Shown piece by piece: positions 1 through 6,139 of a DNA stretch of 6,475 bases. Below the pieces are notes generated by a model. It ran no database searches. It had not been told where the DNA came from and saw only the letters and a list, made by a program, of their open reading frames with translations. The stretch covers positions 1-6,475 of the forward strand of contig JAGAXP010000109.1 in the NCBI GenBank assembly GCA_017940955.1, read 5' to 3'. This DNA comes from Oribacterium sp. GTDB taxonomy: Bacteria; Bacillota_A; Clostridia; Lachnospirales; Lachnospiraceae. Both the position numbers and the translations under genes were made by a program. How positions within the stretch are numbered: position 1 is the stretch's first letter; each line of letters starts with the position of its first letter.

Positions 1-81
1 ATTCTCTGGATCAAGTTTTAGACCCATTGGCTGATTGAAATCTCCGAGACTAAACTGATGATTTTGATTTTTCTTATACAT
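1..81 (-). CDS. N-terminus of an IS transposase (IS1182-like), partial at the left edge
   Basis: Only the first 27 codons are inside the window; the gene continues past base 1. The protein starts MYKKNQNHQFSLGDF and goes on through NQPMGLKLDPEN. This pattern (short basic start, F-S-L-x-D-F-N-Q-P-x-G-L-K, then D/N-P-E-N) resembles, from memory, the N-terminus of DDE transposases annotated as IS1182 or IS5/IS1182 family in Clostridia; in those relatives the next residues are RW and a stretch around IPW. The ATG (79-81) is supported by a GGAG ribosome binding site about 8 bases upstream on the minus strand. No catalytic residues are visible because they lie outside the window. The non-coding end of the element (82 to about 207) breaks an IS200-type tnpA gene, as expected of an inserted mobile element. 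Confidence is good that this is a transposase and moderate for the family. Confidence 0.66.
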   Translation of the reverse strand, partial: MYKKNQNHQFSLGDFNQPMGLKLDPEN

Positions 82-99
82 GGGATTCTCCGCGAAAAG

Positions 100-141
100 T
101 GCAAGGTTTTTGAGAAACTTTGATGTAATTCCTTGCATCAA
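100..141 (-). repeat. Two overlapping, mutually exclusive hairpins in the IS1182-like leader
   Basis: TGCAAGG (100-106) pairs with CCTTGCA (131-137) over a 24-base loop. TTGATG (120-125) pairs with CATCAA (136-141) over a 10-base loop. The two stems share bases 136-137, so they cannot both form. They lie just upstream of the transposase start and could limit read-through expression from outside the element, a common IS strategy, but both stems are short. Confidence 0.35.
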
Positions 142-206
142 TTATCTCATTCATTTTTAGGCTAAAAAGTCAGCAATTTCAAGGCATTTTAGTTCTTGAG
201 CATACA

Positions 207-350
207 CTAATTACATAGATGCTTTATTGCGTCACGCAAATCTTCCTTATATTGATTGTAAATTACTTTTCGTCTATACTTTGGTGTACATACGATATGA
301 TATTTACACATCCATTTCGTATGAGCGAGCGAGTATTCTTTATTCGCCAT
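207..350 (-). pseudogene. tnpA: Truncated IS200/IS605-type TnpA transposase (N-terminal 47 residues)
   Basis: The surviving peptide begins MANKEYSLAHTKW and contains HIVCTPKYRRKVIY, the strongly conserved N-terminal strand of the single-domain Y1 (HUH) transposases of IS200-type elements. The usual form is HIVFTPKYRRK, so a Cys replaces a Phe here. Family members are about 150 residues long. This one hits a TAG stop at 207-209, before the HUH metal-binding histidines and the catalytic tyrosine, so it cannot be active. The start is the ATG at 348-350, where the family's own start lies. The frame stays open 35 codons further upstream to base 455, but that stretch is the element's left-end leader and shows no transposase similarity. 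Upstream AAAGGA and GGTG motifs could serve as ribosome binding sites, and both lie in the 3' arm of a leader hairpin. The gene was probably split by the IS1182-like element. Confidence 0.82.
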
Positions 351-354
351 TTTT

Positions 355-415
355 ATCACCGTATCCTTTCTACATAGTGGCTTGAGCACTACTATTATAG
401 TCAGGATACGGTGAT
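355..415 (-). promoter_or_regulatory. Long-range inverted repeat that sequesters the tnpA ribosome binding site
   Basis: In the minus-strand transcript, ATCACCGTATCCT (bases 415 to 403) is perfectly complementary to AGGATACGGTGAT (bases 367 to 355) over 13 bp with a 35-base loop. The 3' arm ends 4 bases before the tnpA ATG and contains both possible Shine-Dalgarno segments (AGGA and GGTG). Repression of transposase synthesis by this kind of structure is established for enterobacterial IS200. Here it is inferred from position and perfect pairing. The loop also contains a TATAAT hexamer (394-399, minus strand) without a convincing -35 box. Confidence 0.7.
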
Positions 416-469
416 TTTGTATAACTAGAATACCCACCCGCATAGCGCATGGCACGTGGTCACGACCTA

Positions 470-509
470 CAATTAAAGCCGAGAAACCTATATTAATAGG
501 CTTCTCGGC
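470..509 (-). terminator. Rho-independent terminator of the cell-wall-binding protein gene
   Basis: GCCGAGAA (478-485) pairs with TTCTCGGC (502-509). After one mismatch, CCTAT (487-491) pairs with ATAGG (496-500) around a 4-base loop. Read on the minus strand, the hairpin is followed by TTTAATTG, a moderate T-rich tract. It begins 26 bases after the stop codon of the gene ending at 535, the expected place for its terminator. The plus-strand side (ATAGATAAT) lacks a clear T run, so the minus orientation is preferred. Confidence 0.72.
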
Positions 510-534
510 ATAGATAATGTCTGTAGTTTACTTT

Positions 535-1191
535 TCAATAGAAAGTTTCCGTAATTATTGCATCTTGGGAATCATCATAGTTATTAGAACTTTTAGAGGA
601 TGAACCCGAACTGTCCGATCCAGATGAGCTTGATTTAGAAGACCCTGAGTCCCAGCTGTACCAGTTTTTGATGCCAGCACTGTCACCGTAACCGCTTGTA
701 TCTAAGGTGTTCTGGTTGTAGTCACCTACACTGTCATCTATTTGGGCAAAATGTGCGGAACTTACTAAATCGTAAGCACTCCCGGAATACTTTTTCTCTT
801 CCTCTTTTTCTTTCTTTCCGGGGACCCATTTCCCGTCGGTGCCAACATAGTATCCGCCAGGGGTCCAGGCATCTGTCATCATGGAACCGTCGCTCCCCAC
901 ATAAAAATCATTACCGATCCATTTGTTTTTTGCAAGCTCGCCACTTCCCTGAGCATAGAACCATTTGCCTGTATCAGGATCCTCGTACCAGGCATTTTCC
1001 ACCATGTAGCCATGGTCGTTGAAGGCATAGTTTTTATTACCAATATTGTAAATGCCTCCAGCAGGATAAGATCCGTCATCATTTCGGAACCACCACCCGT
1101 TGCTGTCTTTGACCCATTCGCCTGCAAAAACAGGAAGGGTCATAAGAATTGACAAAACCACTGTCAAACCTATTACGCTTCTTTTCTTCAT
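535..1191 (-). CDS. Secreted protein with choline-binding-like cell-wall repeats and a Ser-rich tail
   Basis: This 218-residue protein starts with a Sec signal peptide: MKKR, a hydrophobic core, then a likely cleavage after VFA (residue 23). Residues 24-123 hold degenerate cell-wall/choline-binding-type repeats, visible as aromatic-glycine units: NGWWFRNDDGSYP, NAWYEDPDTGKWFYA, then NDFYVGSDGSM and GGYYVGTDGKW. Such repeats bind teichoic-acid choline or other wall polymers in Firmicutes. A charged linker (KKEKEEEKK, 126-134) leads to a region with no recognised domain (136-181), a low-complexity Ser/Gly/Lys stretch (182-202) and an acidic end finishing ITETFY. No enzymatic domain is seen, so it is probably a small wall-attached protein or adaptor. 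The start is fixed by AAAGGAGG (1197-1204), 5 bases before the ATG. It is the last gene of a same-strand group and has its own terminator. The 113-base gap upstream shows no convincing promoter, so co-transcription with the large upstream gene is plausible. The exact ligand is unknown. Confidence 0.8.
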   Translation of the reverse strand: MKKRSVIGLTVVLSILMTLPVFAGEWVKDSNGWWFRNDDGSYPAGGIYNIGNKNYAFNDHGYMVENAWYEDPDTGKWFYAQGSGELAKNKWIGNDFYVGSDGSMMTDAWTPGGYYVGTDGKWVPGKKEKEEEKKYSGSAYDLVSSAHFAQIDDSVGDYNQNTLDTSGYGDSAGIKNWYSWDSGSSKSSSSGSDSSGSSSKSSNNYDDSQDAIITETFY

Positions 1192-1304
1192 GGATACCTC
1201 CTTTTGTTTTTCATATTTCTTCGACTGAGAACGGCATACTTAATACCGATTGTTTATTTCTATGTTGTTTAAGGTGATTCTATTATTACATTAAAACAGT
1301 TTTA
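1192..1304 (-). other. Intergenic gap between the metallopeptidase-like gene and the wall-binding gene
   Basis: The 113 AT-rich bases contain the strong ribosome binding site of the downstream gene (1197-1204). I found no stable hairpin followed by T residues, so the upstream gene seems to have no terminator here. Weak TTAAAC and TATTAA hexamers exist but at the wrong spacing for a promoter. This favours a shared transcript without proving it. Confidence 0.4.
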
Positions 1305-4300
1305 TCACGGAACAACTGTAATCTCCATAACTTCTCGGGAACGACCGCCTTCACCACGGGTAACTGTCATGACCAAAATGATTTTTTCAGTGCCATCTGG
1401 AGGTTTGATTGTCCATTCTATATAATTATCCTTTCCGTTTTCTGCTTTCTTTTCCTCCATCCTGTCTAGTCCCGGTATGTCTACGTTGCCACATTTTATT
1501 ACGCCGGATTCATTCATAATCATGTGCTTTCCTTTCGGTTGACCTGCACTGTCAAAAAACTCACATAAAGCTACCATTTCTCCATGTTCAAGAGACTCCG
1601 TACGGAATGTAAAATCTGCACCCTTTCGTATAGTTGCATAAACCTTCCGAGACACAGTATCTTCTTCCAAAATCTTTGTTTTACCGATTTTCGATTCTTC
1701 CTTCTTTGTAACAGATATTCCTTCCACGGTTATGCGTAGTCTGGTCTCTGATATAGCAAGTTCATCAAAGAAGATATTGGTCAATGGCACTTCGACGGCA
1801 GGTCCCAGACACGGATCCTGACCGCTTACTCCATAGGTTCCTGTAACGCTCTCTCGAACTGATAATTTAAGCTGTCCAATCTGCTCCTCTGTTATCGGCT
1901 TTCCTCCGATGCGAAGTCCGGAAAGATCTATAGACCATGGTTTATCCCATCCTTTATACAGGACTTGTTCTTCATGGACGATCGTTTTATCGAGTTTCAG
2001 GGTGAAGACAACACCGTCTACAACTTCTTCCAGGTCTTTTGTTCGGAGTTTCATCGGTTCAACTTTCACTGTGGTTCCCGCGACACTTGATTTCGGGGCA
2101 TCCGGTGCAGTCATCAAATAAAGGTCATATCCAGCCGGTGTATCGCTGAACCATCCTTCTGTTTTTTCTGCTGTTCCGCCGTCCGCTTCCAACAGTACAC
2201 AAATCAATGGAGTACGGGTGTTTTTTTTGATAGTTTTAGTATCCAGGAATATTCCAGATGCCCATTCCCTCCAATCCTTATCCTTTTCAAGACCGGCCGG
2301 AATGATACGAAAGTCACTCATTACATCATCAAATCCAGAGTGCTTTTTCAGTACAATAGCTGTATCCGTGAATTCGCTAGTGGGCATAAATCGAAGTTGC
2401 CTTGCACGTATTACATAGTCTCGATTTACCAGTTCGACTCCCGTCTTCGCACCGGGTTTCAGCATGGTTATCGGTTTAAATCCCTCATTGATTTCCGGAT
2501 GACCTTTAACATATTTAAAGAATTTTACCTGGTCATGACTCGCATAATCCTGGTAATCCTTCGTGAGCATATTGTCAGACACAAGAAAACAGCTTTTGAG
2601 GATCGACGTAAATGACCATTTTCCGTTTAGATTTCCATAACGTGTAAGAATTCTGCCCCAATATTTATCCTTTTGGGTAATATGCTGTTCTATCATGTAC
2701 CTTAAAAAAGGTGCGATAGGATATGCTACATCAGCTTCTTTATTAAATGGGTTCAGCTTTTTCACATAGTCCGTAAAAGATTTTTTACTTTCATCAAGTT
2801 TAAGTTCTCCTTCAGGATAGGCCTTTACGCTAAATTTATCCAATGGGATTGCAAAACACTCGAGATGCTCAAGGTTGTCCAGACAAGAATCCAAATCGTT
2901 AACAATCTTACCCTGTTCGTAAAACCAATCGTATGCCTCCCATTCCACTACCTGAGCCGAAACTTCGTCGAACTTATAATCTGCAGTATATGGAGATTTA
3001 TACCCGCGCTGAATGACGTGAAAAAGCTCATGTACCAAAGTCAGAAGAAGTTTCTCCTGGTCAAGTTTACTTCCATCCGCATATTTTTTGAGAAATAGAA
3101 CCATATAAGGATTACGTGTAAATGTGTAACTTGGAACTGTAACACCGTATGCCTTAACATCATCGTCTGACAGCTCAATGCGTACAATATGGTCCGGCAT
3201 CTTTGCACCGGTGTGATCTCTCAGATAGCGGTAAGCTTCACGGCTGTAATCAATTACCATGATAACTGGCTTAAGGACCTGAAGTAATGCATCGGAATTA
3301 TTCTGTAAATTTATCAGCTGCTTTTGGTACTCCATCGTTATAGGATTTTTCGCAAGTTCTGCCTTCAGACACTTTATATAAATGCGGTAGTAATCCTTTC
3401 CGGTGTATTCCAACCACTTTTCCTCTTCATCTGAATACCCCAGATATTCCTTATACTGTTTCTTTGCCTCTCTGCGAGCATTGATACGCGCTTCCTCGAA
3501 CTGTTTCTCTGACACTTTCTCCATCTGGTCAAATACATCATTTCGTGTGGCCAGTATTTGAAAGGTACGCTTACCGTCAACCTCTACATAGAACGATTTG
3601 GCGCGAGGATCATAAACAGCACCGCTATTTACACCCATCATCGTTGTAAATATATCCGGAAGTAGTGGCAGGGTTACCAGACATCCAATTAGTATAAGGC
3701 TGTTCTGGCTGCTTGTAATCTTCAGATTCTTACCGTCCTGCTGTACTGCGTACGGATACCAGTTTCCGGAATCATCCACCCGGTAGACACAAAGTGAATC
3801 ATACAGATCCTCATCGATTTCAAGTTCTGAAAGATCAAATTCCATAGTAAAGCCACCGGGAAGGACTTCATCGTCTTTGAGTCCTGCGTCCAGTTCCCAG
3901 GCGCCTATGACAGCACTCATGTTGTCAATCTTTTCAAGGCCATCATTCAGTGACCGGTATTCCTCATCAGATACTTCTGTAATGGTAAAAGTACGCTCGT
4001 GATCGAGGGCACCCTCATCCGCCGAAATGGTGATACCTTTTATCGGACTCACAGAAAAAGCGGGAGAAGGGTTCATTTGCGGTAGCTCTTCGGCAGGCAT
4101 TTTCTGTTCCGTTTCAGTCTCATCCTGGTTTTCTTCTCCCACGAACTTCCAGTCATAGTCATGTGCTGACATCGGCTCTGCAAACGGGAATACATCGCCT
4201 TCCACAGGTTCCATATCCGGTAATTCTGCTAGAAGGGCATATTCCTGTTTCTGCTCATCAGTGAGTTTCCATATATCCTTGTCTGATTCATCATATTCTT

Positions 4301-4772
4301 TATCATTTTCTTTCTTAGCAGGGATTTTCGTCTGCCCTTGCCCTTGCATTTTATAGGTTACAGTGGGCTCGCCATTATGGAATACACTAAGGTATGATTT
4401 AACTGCCATGACTGCAACAAATAAAGTCGCAACGATTATTAAACAAATGCCTAATTTGCCCATACCTTTCTTTGATCCTTTAGAAGGCTGTGCTTTAGGG
4501 TTAGTATTTGTCCACGGTTGACCCTGACCAGGATTCACAGGTGGAGGTGTCTGTGCAGGCTGTCCAGACACTGGTTGCCCGAGCATTTTTCCGCAATTAC
4601 GGCAGAAGGATGCTCCTATTGAATTTCCTTCTCCGCAATTACGGCAGTATCTGATAGTTGGAGTTGATTCCTCTTTCATCACTTGGAACCGCATTCCACA
4701 ATACTTGCAGAATTTCGCATTTCTGCTTATTTGTTGACCACAATTGCGACAGTATTTCATTTCACCAGACAT
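1305..4772 (-). CDS. Large membrane protein: cytoplasmic zinc ribbons, one TM segment, predicted extracellular zinc-metallopeptidase domain
   Basis: The protein has 1155 residues from the preferred ATG at 4770-4772, which has AAGGAGG (4779-4785) 6 bases upstream. An in-frame ATG at 4797-4799 would add MASAARRKP but lacks a ribosome binding site. Numbering here is from the preferred start. Residues 8-25 and 43-60 are two four-Cys zinc ribbons of the CxxCG...CxxCG type. A Pro/Gln-rich linker follows, then a hydrophobic segment (about 107-124) after a Lys-rich stretch, giving a cytoplasm-in, outside-C topology. About 240-363 is beta-rich and resembles surface adhesion domains, but I cannot name it. 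Near 416-442 is a charged helical stretch. Residues 581-585 are HELFH within TLVHELFHVIQ, the zinc-binding HExxH motif of metallopeptidases; E603, E610 or E612 could be the third ligand. The last 400 or so residues look like repeated beta-sandwich domains. The N-terminal plan resembles TcaA/YvbJ-type proteins, but the protease-like part is extra. Substrate unknown. It lies 73 bases downstream of a lipoprotein gene, probably in one operon. Confidence 0.8.
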   Translation of the reverse strand: MSGEMKYCRNCGQQISRNAKFCKYCGMRFQVMKEESTPTIRYCRNCGEGNSIGASFCRNCGKMLGQPVSGQPAQTPPPVNPGQGQPWTNTNPKAQPSKGSKKGMGKLGICLIIVATLFVAVMAVKSYLSVFHNGEPTVTYKMQGQGQTKIPAKKENDKEYDESDKDIWKLTDEQKQEYALLAELPDMEPVEGDVFPFAEPMSAHDYDWKFVGEENQDETETEQKMPAEELPQMNPSPAFSVSPIKGITISADEGALDHERTFTITEVSDEEYRSLNDGLEKIDNMSAVIGAWELDAGLKDDEVLPGGFTMEFDLSELEIDEDLYDSLCVYRVDDSGNWYPYAVQQDGKNLKITSSQNSLILIGCLVTLPLLPDIFTTMMGVNSGAVYDPRAKSFYVEVDGKRTFQILATRNDVFDQMEKVSEKQFEEARINARREAKKQYKEYLGYSDEEEKWLEYTGKDYYRIYIKCLKAELAKNPITMEYQKQLINLQNNSDALLQVLKPVIMVIDYSREAYRYLRDHTGAKMPDHIVRIELSDDDVKAYGVTVPSYTFTRNPYMVLFLKKYADGSKLDQEKLLLTLVHELFHVIQRGYKSPYTADYKFDEVSAQVVEWEAYDWFYEQGKIVNDLDSCLDNLEHLECFAIPLDKFSVKAYPEGELKLDESKKSFTDYVKKLNPFNKEADVAYPIAPFLRYMIEQHITQKDKYWGRILTRYGNLNGKWSFTSILKSCFLVSDNMLTKDYQDYASHDQVKFFKYVKGHPEINEGFKPITMLKPGAKTGVELVNRDYVIRARQLRFMPTSEFTDTAIVLKKHSGFDDVMSDFRIIPAGLEKDKDWREWASGIFLDTKTIKKNTRTPLICVLLEADGGTAEKTEGWFSDTPAGYDLYLMTAPDAPKSSVAGTTVKVEPMKLRTKDLEEVVDGVVFTLKLDKTIVHEEQVLYKGWDKPWSIDLSGLRIGGKPITEEQIGQLKLSVRESVTGTYGVSGQDPCLGPAVEVPLTNIFFDELAISETRLRITVEGISVTKKEESKIGKTKILEEDTVSRKVYATIRKGADFTFRTESLEHGEMVALCEFFDSAGQPKGKHMIMNESGVIKCGNVDIPGLDRMEEKKAENGKDNYIEWTIKPPDGTEKIILVMTVTRGEGGRSREVMEITVVP

Positions 4773-4778
4773 AGGCTT

Positions 4779-4785
4779 CCTCCTT
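4779..4785 (-). promoter_or_regulatory. Shine-Dalgarno site that sets the start of the large protein
   Basis: On the minus strand AAGGAGG lies 6 bases before the ATG at 4770-4772. The upstream in-frame ATG at 4797-4799 is preceded by TTTTTGGTATATCG, which has no purine-rich ribosome binding site. The internal start also places the first zinc-ribbon Cys at residue 8, typical of this protein type. Confidence 0.8.
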
Positions 4786-4845
4786 GCGGCAGATGCCATC
4801 GATATACCAAAAAGTTCTTTAAGGTAACTATACAGTCAGAGATTT

Positions 4846-6051
4846 TTACCAGTCCCAGCTATAATAGTAAGGATCAGATGCTATATATTCATAATGATCA
4901 ATCTGAGATGTGTCAAAGGAAGGATCAGCGATTAAACCATCCATGTTTACCAAAAATTCTGCTTCTCCACCACCTTCAGGAATCTCAAGATAATTGAACG
5001 GGTTAACATCTCTGGAGATTTCATTTGCACAACCATAGCCAATGAAACTGCCGTCTTTTCCGAGGCAAATGACATCTACCTCAAACATATTAGGGGTATA
5101 GCCCGCAGGGATATCTATTACACCGGTCGGCCTGTGAATTACGACATTATCTTTATTGGTTGTATGCATTTCAAAGTTTCTTATTTCAAACCTGTTATAT
5201 TCCCCGGTCCATTCGCATATCTCAGATATATCCGGCTGGACAGTCACATTTTCAGGAATATTTTCTACTAAGGTTTGATCAAATAAATAGCCTGTTTCTC
5301 CCGGAAGGATAGCATGAGTTACACCTGCCCAGGCATATCTGTATCCTTTCTCCTCACCTGAAGGAGAGACGAGGGCATAGGTTACCATATCGAGTACAAG
5401 TATCTTGTCGCTGCTGTTATTTGTGACAGGAATTGAAATTAAATAGTTATCTTTGCCGGAAGCGTGAAACTTAAGCATGACAGGTTCGCCTAAAGTATAG
5501 TCAGATTCATCAATAGGTTTACGCTTAGCTGCATGCTCCACATTATTTTTATATATTTCTTCCTCACTAAACTGGCTGTAGGTAAGTGTTATGTCGTTTT
5601 CAAGAGGGATGTAAATCTGATCACCGCCTGTTGATATCTCAATGGGGTTTTCATTTATATAGAATGTTTTGTCATCCCAAGTGAATTCTATTTTTTCGCC
5701 TGGATAGGTCGCCTGAGCTGTTCCATCTTCGTTAAGGATAAGAGTTCCTATTTCTTCACCTGTTGTATCCTCATGATTCCTAAGTTCCGGGTACAGCCAG
5801 GAGGTGAAAGGCTCCGGATTATAGTAGTTTATTAGATGGTAGGTTCCGACCATTGCACGCATGGCTTCACTTAGGGAATCAGCTTCGGTTGTTTCAGCTT
5901 CGGTGGTAGTCTCAGCTGCTTTTGTGGTCTCAGGAGTATTAGCAGAAGTTTGTGAAGCTTCAGAGGCTGTCTCTTTAGAATTGGTCCCGGAACATGCAGC
6001 AACGTTTAGGAGTAACGTTGCCATAAGCAGTGTAACGATTATTCTTTTCAT
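4846..6051 (-). CDS. Putative exported lipoprotein with Ser/Thr/Glu-rich linker and two beta-rich domains
   Basis: This 401-residue protein has a lipoprotein signal peptide: MKRIIV, a Leu/Ala core, then the lipobox NVAAC with the lipidated Cys at residue 20. Residues 21-59 form a low-complexity Thr/Ser/Glu/Ala spacer that would hold the globular part away from the membrane. Residues 64-161 (GTYHLINYY, then LILNEDGTAQATY and FTWDDKTFYI) look like the lipocalin-like beta domains common in Clostridia lipoproteins, with GTLILNEDGTA as the typical strand-turn-strand. Residues 186-370 form a second beta-rich region (LISIPVTNNSSDKILVLDM, PGETGYLF) of the kind seen in FxLYD or DUF4352-like extracellular domains. 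The end is rich in aromatic residues (YYYSWDW). No catalytic motif is seen. The start has GAAAGGA 6 bases upstream. It is the first gene after a good extended -10 promoter and lies 73 bases before the large metallopeptidase-like gene, suggesting a joint role at the cell surface. A ligand- or substrate-binding function is inference. Confidence 0.8.
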   Translation of the reverse strand: MKRIIVTLLMATLLLNVAACSGTNSKETASEASQTSANTPETTKAAETTTEAETTEADSLSEAMRAMVGTYHLINYYNPEPFTSWLYPELRNHEDTTGEEIGTLILNEDGTAQATYPGEKIEFTWDDKTFYINENPIEISTGGDQIYIPLENDITLTYSQFSEEEIYKNNVEHAAKRKPIDESDYTLGEPVMLKFHASGKDNYLISIPVTNNSSDKILVLDMVTYALVSPSGEEKGYRYAWAGVTHAILPGETGYLFDQTLVENIPENVTVQPDISEICEWTGEYNRFEIRNFEMHTTNKDNVVIHRPTGVIDIPAGYTPNMFEVDVICLGKDGSFIGYGCANEISRDVNPFNYLEIPEGGGEAEFLVNMDGLIADPSFDTSQIDHYEYIASDPYYYSWDW

Positions 6052-6090
6052 CAGATATCCTTTCTCAAATGAACCTGAAATGCGGGTTGC

Positions 6091-6105
6091 TGAAAGTTTC
6101 TTTCA
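6091..6105 (-). repeat. Hairpin at the predicted 5' end of the lipoprotein operon mRNA
   Basis: TGAAAG (6091-6096) is perfectly complementary to CTTTCA (6100-6105) around a 3-base loop. It coincides with the transcription start expected about 7 bases after the -10 box (near 6104), so the mRNA would begin in or next to the stem. It could stabilise the 5' end of the message or be a second operator half. Which of these is unknown. Confidence 0.5.
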
Positions 6106-6110
6106 TCATA

Positions 6111-6139
6111 ATTATATCACGGAAATAAATTTCCCTCAA
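6111..6139 (-). promoter_or_regulatory. Sigma-A-type promoter of the lipoprotein operon, extended -10
   Basis: On the minus strand TTGAGG (6134-6139) is followed by a 17-base spacer and TATAAT (6111-6116). The bases just before the -10 are TGA, giving the extended TGnTATAAT element. The -35 matches the TTGACA consensus at 4 of 6 positions and the -10 at all 6. The predicted start near 6104 leaves a leader of about 50 bases to the ATG at 6049-6051. Confidence 0.78.
6121..6134. promoter_or_regulatory. Perfect palindrome in the promoter spacer, candidate operator
   Basis: GGAAAT-AA-ATTTCC is a perfect inverted repeat of two 6-base arms separated by 2 bases. It lies between the -35 and -10 boxes of the lipoprotein promoter and overlaps the last base of the -35. 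A dimeric repressor bound here would block RNA polymerase. The site is visible in the sequence; its function as an operator is inferred, and no regulator gene is present in the window. Confidence 0.5.

Larger units (their letters stand above)
1..207 (-). mobile_element. Terminal part of an IS1182-like insertion sequence
   Basis: This is the end of the element upstream of the partial transposase. The right boundary is inferred from where the IS200-type tnpA reading frame stops matching its family, directly after the codons for HLC-N, at about base 207-210. The exact terminal inverted repeat cannot be defined because the other end of the element is not in the window. The 126-base leader between the boundary and the transposase ATG contains short inverted repeats (100-106/131-137 and 120-125/136-141) that could fold in the transcript. 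Confidence 0.5.
207..477 (-). mobile_element. IS200/IS605-type element remnant (left end plus 5' part of tnpA)
   Basis: This remnant comprises the truncated tnpA and its leader out to about the terminator hairpin of the neighbouring gene. The stretch 431-470 is more GC-rich and palindromic than its surroundings, for example CGTG-GT-CACG at 455-464, and may hold the imperfect subterminal hairpin that IS200-type transposases recognise. The outer boundary cannot be fixed by eye, because these elements lack terminal inverted repeats and make no target duplication. It is inferred to lie between about 450 and 477. Confidence 0.55.

Noticed and set aside
351..455. Upstream extension of the tnpA frame (35 extra codons, start at 455)
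   Set aside because: It translates the IS left-end leader, has no transposase similarity, lacks a ribosome binding site and overlaps the regulatory stem.
696..1022. Plus-strand open frame opposite the wall-binding gene
   Set aside because: It lies wholly antisense to a well-supported gene and has no ribosome binding site. Its Cys/His-rich protein is a by-product of the aromatic/Gly codons on the other strand.
879..1127. Minus-strand frame overlapping the wall-binding gene in another phase
   Set aside because: It has no signal peptide, domain or ribosome binding site. It is a shadow of the repeat-coding sequence.
1909..3098. Several plus-strand frames of 66-91 codons inside the large gene
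   Set aside because: All are antisense to the 1155-residue gene, without ribosome binding sites or recognisable domains.
4590..4647. A 16-base direct repeat (TCCGCAATTACGGCAG at 4590 and 4632)
   Set aside because: Explained by the coding sequence: both copies encode the CRNCG knuckle of the second zinc ribbon, 14 codons apart.
4773..4845. Possible promoter (TATAGT) or terminator between the lipoprotein and large genes
   Set aside because: The hexamer has no -35 partner at a suitable spacing, and no stem longer than 4 bp with a T run is present.
4683..4997. Plus-strand frame spanning the junction between the large gene and the lipoprotein gene
   Set aside because: It is antisense to the ends of two supported genes, with no start signals and no family resemblance.
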